Source: JAQVWU01 sp964628455 (GTDB taxonomy: Bacteria; Bacillota; Clostridia; Oscillospirales; CAG-272). Taken from it: a stretch of DNA of 64,000 bases. The notes beneath the pieces are model-generated. The model saw only the letters and a program-made list of their open reading frames with translations, ran no database searches and was not told the DNA's origin. Position 1 is the first letter of the stretch; each line of letters begins with the position of its first letter. Positions 26,471 to 35,750 of this stretch are shown piece by piece. The translations under genes and the position numbers were made by a program. The DNA is taken from assembly GCA_964628455.1 (NCBI GenBank), contig CAZVPD010000003.1, positions 1 to 64,000 on the forward strand, in the 5' to 3' direction.

Positions 26471-27223
26471 TCAAGGGCGTTTCGCAAATCTGTAGATAAA
26501 AAGCAGGGCCGTTACAACAGCCGAACCGGCGCCGATAACCACGGCGCTGCGTGCGGTAAGTTCCGGTCCGGAACCTGCCGCTGAACCGGCCGTCTCTTCC
26601 GTTACGGTGACAGCCGTTTCGGCAGATGAGGTTTCGGGTTCGGCAGTGCCGGCCGTATCAGCCCCGGTTTCGGCAGCCGTCGCGGCAAATGCCGCCGTCG
26701 TGACCGCGTTTGCCGCAGACGTCTGCGCCGGAACCGCAGCCGGAGCCGCTTTTTGGGGCTTAATGGTTTCGGGTGGGTTTAGTGCTACGGTCACCCTCGC
26801 CACACCCTTATCCTGAGGTTCTCTCAGGATGATCAAAGGCGCACGGGTTTCCTGCCAGATGGTTTCGGGAGGCGGAACGGTTTCACGAGCGGTCTCCGGT
26901 TCGGTAACTCCGGCTGTCGTTTCGGCCGGAACCGGTACGGTCGTTTCGGCCGGAGGAACGGTCACCGGTTCGGTTTCCGCCGTTTCTCCGGTGGTTTCCT
27001 CAACGGGCGGCAGCAGAGTCGTTTCCGGCTCCGTTTCGGTTTCCGTTTCGGTTTCCTGTTCTGTCGTTGTCTCGGGTTTCGGTATGTCAATGACCTTGAC
27101 CGTTGTTTCCGGTTCGGTTTCGGCCGGCGGAGGGACGTCCTGCTCGGCGCTTATGCGAACATAGGACATTGTATAAAGCACAATCAGGATAGAAAGCAAA
27201 AATACTGAGGCTGTTTTTTTCAT
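26471..27223 (-). CDS. Thr/Glu/Pro/Ala-rich low-complexity surface protein with C-terminal membrane anchor
   Basis: A 250-residue protein of no known family. An N-terminal signal peptide (MKKTASVFLLSILIVLYTMS) is followed by about 190 residues of Thr/Glu/Pro repeats (ETET, PPAETT, EPETT), a short less repetitive patch (LIILREPQDKGVARVTVAL), an Ala/Thr-rich stretch, and a final hydrophobic helix (VVIGAGSAVVTALLFIYRF) with a basic KRP tail. The layout matches a membrane- or wall-anchored stalk protein, though no LPxTG is present. The DNA is correspondingly repetitive (27001-27130). Similar acidic tails occur in the MORN protein and the lipoprotein linkers of this window. Confidence 0.7.
   Translation of the reverse strand: MKKTASVFLLSILIVLYTMSYVRISAEQDVPPPAETEPETTVKVIDIPKPETTTEQETETETETEPETTLLPPVEETTGETAETEPVTVPPAETTVPVPAETTAGVTEPETARETVPPPETIWQETRAPLIILREPQDKGVARVTVALNPPETIKPQKAAPAAVPAQTSAANAVTTAAFAATAAETGADTAGTAEPETSSAETAVTVTEETAGSAAGSGPELTARSAVVIGAGSAVVTALLFIYRFAKRP
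27021..27065. repeat. Short tandem repeat inside the low-complexity gene
   Basis: Six-base units of the type GTTTCC/GTTTCG are repeated, encoding alternating Glu-Thr. Prone to slippage and length variation between strains. Confidence 0.6.
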
Positions 27224-27280
27224 AATATGAGTTTCATTCCTGTCGGATATTCGTTGTGATTGAACCGCGTATTATAAATA

Positions 27281-27306
27281 CCGACAAAAACCGCTGCTCT
27301 GTCGGT
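27281..27306 (-). terminator. Hairpin after oxidoreductase copy B
   Basis: CCGACA and TGTCGG pair around an 13-base loop just past the stop at 27306; a short U/A-rich stretch follows. Moderate terminator. Confidence 0.5.
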
Positions 27307-28367
27307 TATATTTCGTATATGCGCGGGTCATCTATACGGACGCGCTTTCCTTCTCTTGCAGAGAGGTAACAGGCGAGAACCATACGGAGCGAGTCGCGGC
27401 CTTCATATACGGAACAGATCGGGCCTCTTCTGCCGAACAGAAAATCCGCAAAAGGCTGTGCCTGGGCACCAAGCCGCTCGCCGTGACCCGCAGGACTCGG
27501 TATACCGCTGTCCGTCCATATGCTGTTTCCCTCAACGAACCATTTAAGTCCTGCCTGCCCTTCGGCGCGGGGGAGGCGCGTGCCGGGACCGTCGCCGTAA
27601 TACTGTTGAATCGAGCCTTTGCCTCCGTATACTTCGGTGGTTATCTCGGAAGCGGAACAGGAAAACGGGCAGGATATTTCGGCAATCATGCCGTTTGCGT
27701 ATTTGTACAGGGCGATACCGTTGTCATTGGGAACGTCGGGTGAGTGCATAGTTGAAAGCTCCGCGCTGACGGTTTCCGGAACTCCGAAAATCCAGTTAAG
27801 CATATCTATCGGATGTGACGAATCGTCGGCGAAAATATCACGGTTATATTTCGGATTGTTGTGCCATGTGTCTTTGAAACCGCCCCATGTATGCGTCGAA
27901 AGCCCGTGACGGCGGCGATACATATAGATACCGCCGATTTCCCCGGAACCGATGAGTTCTTTTATTTTGATATTCTGAGGGTCGACTCTCATCTGAAAGC
28001 CCATTGTAAAAGGAACCTTGTATTTTTCGACCGCAGCTACGATTCTGTCGGCCTGCGCTAAAGTCAGCGCCATCGGTTTATAACAGATGATGGCTTTTCC
28101 TGCCGCTGCCGCAGCTTCCGCGAGTTCGGCATGAAAAAGAGTTTCGGATGAAATAACGACCGCATCGATGTCCATCGAGAGCAGCTCTTCGGCCGACGCC
28201 GCCTTTGCTATTCCTCCCAGCTGCGCCGCGCAGTTTGTAAGTCTTGCTTCGTCATGATCCCAGCCGGCGGCTATCCTGACGCCCATTTCCGGATTGCGAA
28301 CCCATGCTCCGCCGTATGCCATGACATGACCGTGCGCGAAGCCCAGAACACCTACATTTTTAGTCAT
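27306..28367 (-). CDS. Gfo/Idh/MocA family oxidoreductase (copy B, altered EKP motif)
   Basis: A 353-residue dehydrogenase-like protein with VGVLGFAHGH at the Rossmann start (GxxHGH, not GxGxxG) and a C-terminal substrate domain. The catalytic EKP is replaced by CYKP: the lysine is kept but the glutamate is tyrosine. The GFAHGHV opening and KP motif occur in a subset of the family, often of unknown substrate. AGAGGT lies 8 bases before ATG. It is alone, divergent from a membrane-protein gene across 295 bases. Confidence 0.85.
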   Translation of the reverse strand: MTKNVGVLGFAHGHVMAYGGAWVRNPEMGVRIAAGWDHDEARLTNCAAQLGGIAKAASAEELLSMDIDAVVISSETLFHAELAEAAAAAGKAIICYKPMALTLAQADRIVAAVEKYKVPFTMGFQMRVDPQNIKIKELIGSGEIGGIYMYRRRHGLSTHTWGGFKDTWHNNPKYNRDIFADDSSHPIDMLNWIFGVPETVSAELSTMHSPDVPNDNGIALYKYANGMIAEISCPFSCSASEITTEVYGGKGSIQQYYGDGPGTRLPRAEGQAGLKWFVEGNSIWTDSGIPSPAGHGERLGAQAQPFADFLFGRRGPICSVYEGRDSLRMVLACYLSAREGKRVRIDDPRIYEI

Positions 28368-28552
28368 TTCAAATACCTCTTTTAGTTTTTTTATATGGAA
28401 GGATATACTTTACTTCATCGGATATTTCCTCTTCCGAATAAACATTATACATTATATATGCGGATGTTGTTTACCAAAATGTTAATTTATATTGAATTCG
28501 GTTTTTTTAGCGGTAAACGCCGTTTATATAATCCGATATTAATATTATTCCC

Positions 28553-28581
28553 TTGATATTTAAAAAAACCGGTGATATAAT
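28553..28581 (+). promoter_or_regulatory. Strong sigma-A promoter of the membrane-protein gene
   Basis: TTGATA (28553-28558), 17-base spacer ending TGA, TATAAT (28576-28581): good -35 plus extended -10. It lies in the 295-base AT-rich divergent region 28368-28662, which otherwise shows nothing coding. Confidence 0.75.
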
Positions 28582-28662
28582 CGTATATTATATATTATAT
28601 ATCAAAAATCCGATATCAGGATATCCCCAAAGAAATTTATATGACGGAAGGTATTCGCTTTC

Positions 28663-29502
28663 ATGGAAACCGAAACAAAAAAGTCTGCTGCTCCAAAGCT
28701 GTTTTTCATCCTGACTTTATTGGCATCAGCGGCGGCGGCGCTGATACAGGCATTTCTTTTTACCTCGAATTATGACGAAAAGCTCAATCTTTATCATACA
28801 GGCACTTTTTTACCCTTGGTTTTTTATATTGCCGTATTTGCTGCTGCGCTTTTCTGCGCCTCTTCCTATTTTATAACGAAAAACAACACCGTCATGAAAA
28901 TACTGCCCGCTCCCGGCCGTTTTGTTGTCTTCACTGCGATATTGGGCGGATTACAACTCGGTGCAGCTGTTCTGTTTAATATATACTACTATGTGACGGG
29001 AGTATATTCCGGTATGACATCTCTGCGCGCCGCTGTTTTTATAACCGCCGTTCCGGCAGCCGTTTATTTTATAATCACGGCGCTGACCGGAAATCCGAAA
29101 AAAAACATACTTATAATATGCGGATTTTTTACCGTGATCTGGGCGGCGCTTTACCTCATGTGTATTTATTTCGACATGTCGTCTCCCTTAAACAGCCCTG
29201 TGCGTATCCTGAATCAGCTTTCGCTGATTACGGTTATGCTTTATTTTATATTTGAATTGCGATATCTGCTCGATAAGCCCCGGCCGCGCTTTTATCTGCC
29301 GGCATCGCTGCTCGCAATCCTTTTCATCTCGCTGTCTTCCGTTTCCGACCTGATCCTGACTTTTACCGGATTCCGTTCTTCCACGCAGGACACCGTATTC
29401 CGTATAGCCGAAGCTGCCATCATGCTTTATATCACCGCCCGGCTCAGCAGCGTTTTGATGAACCGGAAAACACCTCCGGCGGAGCAGCGCCTGGAAGAAT
29501 GA
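28663..29502 (+). CDS. Multi-pass membrane protein of unknown function
   Basis: A 279-residue hydrophobic protein with about eight predicted membrane helices (for example around 12-32, 48-66, 83-105, 115-137, 145-165, 180-196, 208-228, 240-258) and charged ends. No family motif recognised. It has a strong promoter of its own and a terminator directly after it, so it is a single-gene transcription unit. Sensor, permease or enzyme roles cannot be told apart from sequence alone. Confidence 0.75.
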   Translation: METETKKSAAPKLFFILTLLASAAAALIQAFLFTSNYDEKLNLYHTGTFLPLVFYIAVFAAALFCASSYFITKNNTVMKILPAPGRFVVFTAILGGLQLGAAVLFNIYYYVTGVYSGMTSLRAAVFITAVPAAVYFIITALTGNPKKNILIICGFFTVIWAALYLMCIYFDMSSPLNSPVRILNQLSLITVMLYFIFELRYLLDKPRPRFYLPASLLAILFISLSSVSDLILTFTGFRSSTQDTVFRIAEAAIMLYITARLSSVLMNRKTPPAEQRLEE

Positions 29503-29552
29503 CCGGAACGTCCGGACCCGGAATACATATCACCCGCTTTATATAGAATAAC

Positions 29553-29592
29553 AAAAAACCGACTGCAGTGCTCTTTTCGCAGTCGGCTTTTT
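29553..29592 (+). terminator. Terminator after the membrane-protein gene
   Basis: AAAACCGACTGC pairs with GCAGTCGG-CTTTTT around a 12-base loop; ends in a T-run. Confidence 0.85.
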
Positions 29593-29670
29593 ATCATATT
29601 TCATCGTGCATGCCGACGGTTTTCTGCTCCCGGATCCCGGCAGATCACGCGAATCCGTTTTACTCAATCT

Positions 29671-30438
29671 TTATACCGCCACAACCGTCACACCCGCCCC
29701 GCGAAGATCCGAAAGATGGTCGGGCGAAGCGCTCGAATTTGTCACGATACAATCGGCACAGGTTACGGGAGCTATGTCGGCAAACGCGACGCGTCCGATT
29801 TTCGAGTAGTCGGCGGCAATAATAACCGAAGCGGACTGCGCTATCATGCGCCTCGATATTTCGGTTTCATTGGCATAATACAGGGTCAGACCGCATTCGC
29901 GGTCGATTCCGTCCACCGAAAGCACCAGTTTGTCCGCATGATAGCAGGACAGCTGACGAAGTGCGTCGTCTCCGTAAGTGAAAAGGAATTTGGGATTGAT
30001 GAGACCTCCCAGAAGCATGACATTAAAACTTTTATAGGTGGAGGCTTCCGCTGCGATGGGAAGAGAATTTGTAACCAGAGTCAGATTATGCCTGTTGCGG
30101 AGGGCACGCAGCACATAGGTCATGGTGGTTCCCGAATTAAGCATGATACTGTCGTTGTCGTGTATCATGGAGGCGACCCTTTCGGCGATAATCTTTTTTT
30201 CGGTTTCGTTTGCCGAAAGACGCTCTTTCAGGTCCATCTCATGGTATAGCTTGGACGAACTGACGGCACCGCCGTGCACCCTTGACAGCAGTCCCTGAAG
30301 GGACAGAAATTCCAGATCTCCCCTCACCGTCACCTCGGAAATACCGAAGAGGGCACTGAGACTGCTCACCCTGACTTCTCCTTTTTCCCCGAGAAGTTCC
30401 AGTATTTTTTCCCGCCGCTGGTCCGCGTTATATTCCAT
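29671..30438 (-). CDS. DeoR/GlpR-family transcriptional regulator
   Basis: A 255-residue sugar-responsive repressor. The DeoR helix-turn-helix occupies about 5-60 (QRREKILELLGEKGEVRVSSL then GISEVTVRGDLEFLSLQGLL, RVHGGAV), and the DeoRC sensor about 75-235 with SIMLNSGTTMTYVLRAL, LTLVTNSLPIA and LSVDGIDRECGLT. Family effectors are sugar phosphates. The start at 30438 has GGGGGT upstream; an in-frame ATG at 30480 is less likely. It is divergent from the nine-gene operon at 30615, which is its obvious target. Confidence 0.92.
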   Translation of the reverse strand: MEYNADQRREKILELLGEKGEVRVSSLSALFGISEVTVRGDLEFLSLQGLLSRVHGGAVSSSKLYHEMDLKERLSANETEKKIIAERVASMIHDNDSIMLNSGTTMTYVLRALRNRHNLTLVTNSLPIAAEASTYKSFNVMLLGGLINPKFLFTYGDDALRQLSCYHADKLVLSVDGIDRECGLTLYYANETEISRRMIAQSASVIIAADYSKIGRVAFADIAPVTCADCIVTNSSASPDHLSDLRGAGVTVVAV

Positions 30439-30503
30439 CACCCAATACCCCCGTGTTTTCAGAACGGATGCACTTAGCATAGCATAATCGCCTTATAATT
30501 CTG

Positions 30504-30538
30504 TTGACATTTTGTTAATTTTATGCTATAATATTATA
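30504..30538 (+). promoter_or_regulatory. Consensus promoter of the nine-gene glycan operon, with a palindrome at the -10
   Basis: Perfect TTGACA (30504-30509), 17-base spacer ending TGC, perfect TATAAT (30527-30532). The -10 is part of the 12-base palindrome TATAATATTATA (30527-30538), a candidate operator for the divergent DeoR-type repressor. Confidence 0.8.
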
Positions 30539-30614
30539 CGTAAATTATCCGAAACCTATACGAAGGCAATATGAAAGAATCCATAAAAAAGATCAGATGT
30601 AAAGGGGATATGTT

Positions 30615-32135
30615 ATGTCACAGCTTCTAATCGGATGGGCTCAGCGCGATGTTTCCACAGAAAAACCGGTTAACATACCGGGACAGTTTCATATGCGGAT
30701 CTCGCAGGGAATTATGGACCCGCTTTTCGTAAGCGCGCTTGCCGTCGATGACGGCAGGGACTCGGTCATTTTTTTATCCGCGGACCTTGTTGTCATCCGC
30801 TGCTTCCTGCTGGATGAAATCCGGGCGAAAGTAGCCGCGAAAAATCCCGCGATCAAAACCGAAAAAATACTTATGAATGCCACGCATGCTCACACCGGAG
30901 CAAGCCATTATTCGGATACCGGATGGGTAGACAGCAAATCGAACGGCAGGTCCGGCGGCGCAATGCCCGATGTGGGTATTAAAATAGCTTCGGGTGATGA
31001 ATACCGTGACTTTCTGTCAGGGCAGGCGGCGGACGCGGTCTGCGAAGCCTGGGAAAAAAGGGTTCCCGGCGGTATTGCGTACGGGTACGGCTATGCCGTT
31101 GTTTCACACAGCCGCCGCGTGCTTTACTTTGACGACACGTCAAAGCGTCCCGGAAGCATGGCAACCGGCTACATGGTGAACGGACACGGGGTCATGTACG
31201 GAAATACAAACGACGAAAATTTTTCGGGATATGAAGCCGGGTCGGACCATTTTATCAATATATTATATACTTTCGATGCCGGCGGAAAACTGACGGGAGC
31301 CGTCATCAACGTTCCCAGCCCTTCGCAGAATTCGGAACACGAGCATCGTCTGTCGGCCGACTTCTGGCATGACGTCCGCACCGCCATACGTGCCCGGCAC
31401 GGAAACATCTTTATCCTCCCCCAATGCGCGGCGGGCGGGGATCTTTCCCCGCGTATTCTGCACTATAAAAAAGCGCAGGACAGAAGATTCCGTTTAAAAT
31501 ACGGAATGAATGAAACCGAACTGGCGGCAAGAAAAGACATCGCGGAGCGAATTTCCGCCGCTTTCGACGAGGTTTTATCCTGGGCAAAAAACGATATAAA
31601 AACCGACGTGAAGGTGAATCACCGGACGGAAACAGTCCTGCTGTCCAAGCGCCCCATATCGGACGAGGAACTGGCTTTCTGTACGGACGCTTTAAAGAAG
31701 CTGAAAGAAGTTCCGTTTAAAACAGAAGGGGCTTCACCCACGGAACTGCTGACTTTTAACTCCTCGCTCGAGGCTCAGCGAAACAGATTCGAACGGATTA
31801 TCCAGCGATACAACGAGTTTGATAAGGAGCCGAAGCTTCCGATGGAACTTCATGTGCTTCATATCGGCGATATCGCCTTTGCATCCAACCGTTTTGAACT
31901 GTATATGGACTTCATGCACCGCATACAGGCGCGTTCTCCTTTCGAGCAGACTTTTATTGTGCAGCTTGCAGGCGTTCCCGGACCCGACGGCGGATCCTAT
32001 CTCGCCACCGAACGCGGTGCGGAAAACAAAGGATACAGCGCCTGTCTTTTCTGCAATGTTGTGTCACCGGAGGGCGGTCAGGAACTTGTTGAGGAAACAC
32101 TTAAGCTTCTTAATGAAATAAAAAAAATATCCTGA
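30615..32135 (+). CDS. Neutral/alkaline ceramidase N-domain-like protein, cytoplasmic
   Basis: A 506-residue protein resembling the N-terminal catalytic domain of neutral ceramidases: GWAQRDVSTEKP start, DSVIFLSADLVVI and the zinc-site-like NATHAHTGASHY, with NVPSPSQNSEHEHRLSADFW further on. It is shorter than true ceramidases (650-700) and lacks both signal peptide and the C-terminal Ig-like domain. In glycan loci of gut and rumen bacteria such proteins probably hydrolyse something other than ceramide. First gene of the operon; behind AAAGGGGAT. Confidence 0.75.
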   Translation: MSQLLIGWAQRDVSTEKPVNIPGQFHMRISQGIMDPLFVSALAVDDGRDSVIFLSADLVVIRCFLLDEIRAKVAAKNPAIKTEKILMNATHAHTGASHYSDTGWVDSKSNGRSGGAMPDVGIKIASGDEYRDFLSGQAADAVCEAWEKRVPGGIAYGYGYAVVSHSRRVLYFDDTSKRPGSMATGYMVNGHGVMYGNTNDENFSGYEAGSDHFINILYTFDAGGKLTGAVINVPSPSQNSEHEHRLSADFWHDVRTAIRARHGNIFILPQCAAGGDLSPRILHYKKAQDRRFRLKYGMNETELAARKDIAERISAAFDEVLSWAKNDIKTDVKVNHRTETVLLSKRPISDEELAFCTDALKKLKEVPFKTEGASPTELLTFNSSLEAQRNRFERIIQRYNEFDKEPKLPMELHVLHIGDIAFASNRFELYMDFMHRIQARSPFEQTFIVQLAGVPGPDGGSYLATERGAENKGYSACLFCNVVSPEGGQELVEETLKLLNEIKKIS

Positions 32136-32186
32136 TTATCATCCGGCCTGAAACAACACCCGGACTCAGCAAGGAGAAGAACCGAC

Positions 32187-33542
32187 ATGATAAAATCACC
32201 TTCCGTCGCTTTTGCCGGATTCGGCGAAATCAATACGCCGCGCGATATTCTCGTCCGAAAGTGCTCCAAAGCCGCGCAAAACCTTCTGGATCTTGGACTT
32301 GAACTGCGCACCGTATACCCGATCACCGACGATCCCGATGAAAAAGATATAAAAAATGCAGTTGCGGAATTTAAAACTTTTGATTTTGACGTGCTTATAC
32401 TGTGTATTGCCGGATGGATCCCCTCTCACGCCGTTATAAAAGTTGCCGAAGAATTCAGGCATCTGCCGATGGTGCTGTGGGGGCTTTGCGGCTGGGAAGA
32501 AGACGGACGCCTGATAACAACGGCGGACCAGGCGGGAACGACGGCGCTGCGCAAAACAATGTCCGATATCGGTTATAGTTTCCGTTTTGTTTACGAGATC
32601 GCCGGACTTCCCTCCCGTGCTCCCCGTGTCGCCGATTACTGTGCCGCGGCTTCCGCCGCAAAAACGCTTCGCCGTACCAAAGCGGGGATGATGGGCTACC
32701 GTGATATGAATCTCTACGGCACATTGTATGACGGTCCATCGCTGAAACGCACGACAGGCGTAGAAATCGAAACTTTTGAGATGCTTGAAGTTGAGCAGCG
32801 ATATCGGTCGGTTTCGGAAGAAGAGATCAGCGATATTATAAACGGTCATATTAAAAAATGGCGATTTCTGAAGGAAGCCGACCCTTCTTCTCTCCGCAAA
32901 GCCGCGGGATATTATATCGCCGTCCGCGATATCGCACGCATGCGCGGCTACAAGGCGGTTTCGCTGAAGGATGTCGACGGAATGAAAAAGCTGCTCGGAT
33001 ATCCGCCGGCCCCTGTTTTCATGCTGCTTGCGGATATCGACGGCATCTGCGTCGTACCCGAAAATGATTCCCTGGGCTGCGTCACACAGCTGATTATAAA
33101 AGAACTGATCGGCCAGTGCGGCTGCTATCTGGAATTTTACGAGTTCTTCGCGGACAGGGTGCTTGCCGGAGTTCCCGACTTTATCCCCGCCGAGGTTACG
33201 GAAGGGGAAACAACCGTGATCCCCGCGGCTTTCGGCGAACTGTCGCAGGGTATCCTCAATGTATCGGAACTGAAGGAAGGCGAGCTGACCATGTGCCGTC
33301 TTTCCTATACAGGCGGTAAATATTCGATGCACATGCTTCTCTGCAGAGGCGTGCGCCCGCGCAGATGGGAAGAAGCCGGCTGGACGCAGCCGGCACCCCG
33401 CCTGCCGGCTCTTGAAATTCTTCTAGACGACGTCGGGGCATTTGCAGAGAAAGTCACGTCGCAGCATTATTTCATATGCTACGGGGACAACACGCGCCGT
33501 ATCACGGATCTGTGCTCCATACTCGGAATCGATGTCTGCTGA
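32187..33542 (+). CDS. L-fucose/L-arabinose isomerase-fold protein
   Basis: A 451-residue protein of the fucose/arabinose isomerase superfamily, which interconverts aldoses and ketoses with Mn2+. Candidate metal/base residues lie in VVPENDSLGCVTQL and the C-terminal SQHYFICYGD; the N-terminal domain begins FAGFGEINTPRD. It is shorter than FucI (about 590), nearer to AraA (about 500), and looks like a distinct clade. It follows the ceramidase-like gene by 51 bases behind AAGGAGAAG. Likely converts an aldose released by the operon's glycosidases. Confidence 0.8.
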   Translation: MIKSPSVAFAGFGEINTPRDILVRKCSKAAQNLLDLGLELRTVYPITDDPDEKDIKNAVAEFKTFDFDVLILCIAGWIPSHAVIKVAEEFRHLPMVLWGLCGWEEDGRLITTADQAGTTALRKTMSDIGYSFRFVYEIAGLPSRAPRVADYCAAASAAKTLRRTKAGMMGYRDMNLYGTLYDGPSLKRTTGVEIETFEMLEVEQRYRSVSEEEISDIINGHIKKWRFLKEADPSSLRKAAGYYIAVRDIARMRGYKAVSLKDVDGMKKLLGYPPAPVFMLLADIDGICVVPENDSLGCVTQLIIKELIGQCGCYLEFYEFFADRVLAGVPDFIPAEVTEGETTVIPAAFGELSQGILNVSELKEGELTMCRLSYTGGKYSMHMLLCRGVRPRRWEEAGWTQPAPRLPALEILLDDVGAFAEKVTSQHYFICYGDNTRRITDLCSILGIDVC

Positions 33543-33575
33543 ATAAAAGAAATCCACCCGGACCGGAGGAAAATC

Positions 33576-35750
33576 ATGCTGCCGATTTATAAAAATCCGG
33601 AAGTATCGGAAACCGAACGTGCCGCCGACCTGCTGTCGAGGATGACCACAGCCGAAAAACTCGCGCAGATGGTCATGAGGGGCAGCATTGCCGACCTGAG
33701 GCGAATGGCCGAAGCGGGAGAACTGCCCGAGACGGGCGTCAGCTGCGTTTATGTCTCCCAGCCTGTATCAACCGATACGCTCGATTATATACAGCGCTGT
33801 CTGGTCGAAAAAACCCGGCTGGGTATTCCCATGATCGTCATGGGCGAATCGCTGCACGGAGCCATGATTGCCGGAGCGACGGTTTTCCCGCAGGCTATCG
33901 GCATGGGGGCCACTTTCAGCAAGCCCCTCATGAGCGAAGCGGCCGCGCATATAGGCGCCGAAGTGCGCGCATCCGGGGTGCGTCAGACCTATGCGCCCAA
34001 TCTTGACCTTTCACGCGACCCGAGGTGGGGCCGAACGGAGGAAAACTTCGGTGAGGACCCGTATCTTACTTCGCGGATGGGCGTCGCTTATATAAAAGCC
34101 CTTCAGTCGAAGGGAGTCGCTTCTTCTCCGAAACACTATATCGCGCACGGTTCTCCCGAAGGGGGGATCAACATCGCTCCGGTTCACATCGGACTGCGTG
34201 AATTTTATGAAAATATGTTCGAACCGTTCTGCGCCGCATTCAAAGAAGCGGGTGCTATGTCTGTTATGCCGGCATACAGCGAATTTGACGGCATACCGGT
34301 CCACGCGTCGCGTTTTTTCCTGACCGACGTCCTCAGGGGGGAAATGGGCTTTGACGGATTTACGGTATCTGATTTCGGTGCCGTTTATATGCTGATGAGC
34401 GCCCATCATACCGCCGCCGATGCCCTTGAAGCGGGGAAAGCGGTCCTTGACGCCGGCCTTGATCTCGAAGCGCCCGGCGCTTTCGGTTTCGGCGGGGATT
34501 TCGGGCGTGCCGTCGAAAACGGCGAGGTCGATATGGTGAAAATCGATGAAGCGGTTCTGCGTATCCTGCGGATTAAAATCAGGCTGGGGCTTTTCGAAAA
34601 TCCGTATACTGGCTCCGGAGCTCCTTTTCATACCGCCGAAGCAGCCTCCTGCGCCCTTCGCTGCGCGCATGAATCGATCGTATTGCTCGAAAACAACGGC
34701 ATTTTACCCCTTAGCGGCAATATAAAAAAGATTGCTCTGGTCGGTCCGAACGCAGACAGCGCGCAGCTTGGGGACTACACCGCCCCCGAAGCGGCAAAAC
34801 GGGCTGTGACGCTGCGTGCCGCGCTTGAATCGAGGCTGGGCAGCAGCCGGGTGCTCTACGAACGCGGCTGCAATATCGGTTCCGGAGATGAAGCCATGCT
34901 CGGCCGTGCCGTATCCGCCGCAAAAGAAGCGGGCATTTGCATTGCGGTTTTAGGCGACAACAGCAATTATTACGGCGGGGTCGGCTGGGGCAGTCCCGAA
35001 GACACGGGAACCGTGACCTGCGGCGAGGGGTTTGACCTGTCTTCTCTTTCCCTGCCCGAACCGCAGAAAAAGCTGATTCGCGCAATCCGCGGCGCGGGCG
35101 TTCCCGTTATATGCATACTGGTTACCGGACGGCCGTATGCCGTCGGAGAGGAGGCTTCCCTTTCGGACGCGCTGCTTGAAGCCTGGTATCCCGGAGAACA
35201 CGGCGGGACGGCCATTGCGGACATCCTGTTCGGCGATGTCTGTCCGTCCGGGCGGCTTCCGATCTCTTTTCCCCGTTCCGCGGGTCATCTCCCCTGCTTT
35301 TACAATCACAAGGTTTCCGCGCGGGGTTTTTACAGGCAGCCGGGATCACCGGAAAAAGCAGGCCGCGATTATGTTTTTGATACCCCCGAGGCTCTCTATC
35401 CATTCGGATACGGGCTTAGTTACACATCGTTTGCCTACGGCGGTCTGAAAGCCGAAGTAAACGGCACGGACGCCACCGTCTTCGTTGAGGTCAGAAATAC
35501 GGGTTTGTGTGCGGGTGCCGAGGCAGTATTGCTTTTTCTACGCTGCCATAAAAGCCGTATAACGCCGTTTGTGCGCCGTCTGCGCGGTTTTGAAAAGGTG
35601 TTCCTCAAACCGGGAGAAAGCGCCGTGTTAACCTTTAAACTCGATGCAGCGGATTTTTCGTTTATAAACGAAAAATACTGCCGTGAAACGGGTTACGGCA
35701 GATACACCGTTATGATAGGAGATAAAAACATTGAAATCGACATCGTATGA
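33576..35750 (+). CDS. Glycoside hydrolase family 3 protein (beta-glucosidase/beta-xylosidase type)
   Basis: A complete 724-residue GH3 enzyme. The TIM-barrel domain (about 1-310) includes MGESLHGAM, APNLDLSRDPRWGRTEE, K186-H187 in SPKHYIAHG and the nucleophile D266 in GFTVSDFGAV. The alpha/beta sandwich follows (VLLENNGILPL to GRLPISFP) and a C-terminal fibronectin-III-like domain (about 610-724). There is no signal peptide, so it trims imported oligosaccharides. Typical activities are beta-glucosidase, beta-xylosidase or alpha-L-arabinofuranosidase; not separable here. Its end overlaps the next gene by 20 bases. Confidence 0.93.
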   Translation: MLPIYKNPEVSETERAADLLSRMTTAEKLAQMVMRGSIADLRRMAEAGELPETGVSCVYVSQPVSTDTLDYIQRCLVEKTRLGIPMIVMGESLHGAMIAGATVFPQAIGMGATFSKPLMSEAAAHIGAEVRASGVRQTYAPNLDLSRDPRWGRTEENFGEDPYLTSRMGVAYIKALQSKGVASSPKHYIAHGSPEGGINIAPVHIGLREFYENMFEPFCAAFKEAGAMSVMPAYSEFDGIPVHASRFFLTDVLRGEMGFDGFTVSDFGAVYMLMSAHHTAADALEAGKAVLDAGLDLEAPGAFGFGGDFGRAVENGEVDMVKIDEAVLRILRIKIRLGLFENPYTGSGAPFHTAEAASCALRCAHESIVLLENNGILPLSGNIKKIALVGPNADSAQLGDYTAPEAAKRAVTLRAALESRLGSSRVLYERGCNIGSGDEAMLGRAVSAAKEAGICIAVLGDNSNYYGGVGWGSPEDTGTVTCGEGFDLSSLSLPEPQKKLIRAIRGAGVPVICILVTGRPYAVGEEASLSDALLEAWYPGEHGGTAIADILFGDVCPSGRLPISFPRSAGHLPCFYNHKVSARGFYRQPGSPEKAGRDYVFDTPEALYPFGYGLSYTSFAYGGLKAEVNGTDATVFVEVRNTGLCAGAEAVLLFLRCHKSRITPFVRRLRGFEKVFLKPGESAVLTFKLDAADFSFINEKYCRETGYGRYTVMIGDKNIEIDIV

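Noticed and set aside
32196..33332. 378-codon open frame opposite the FucI-like gene
   Set aside because: Antisense shadow with unusual Arg/His/Phe-rich composition, as expected from the codon bias of the sense strand.
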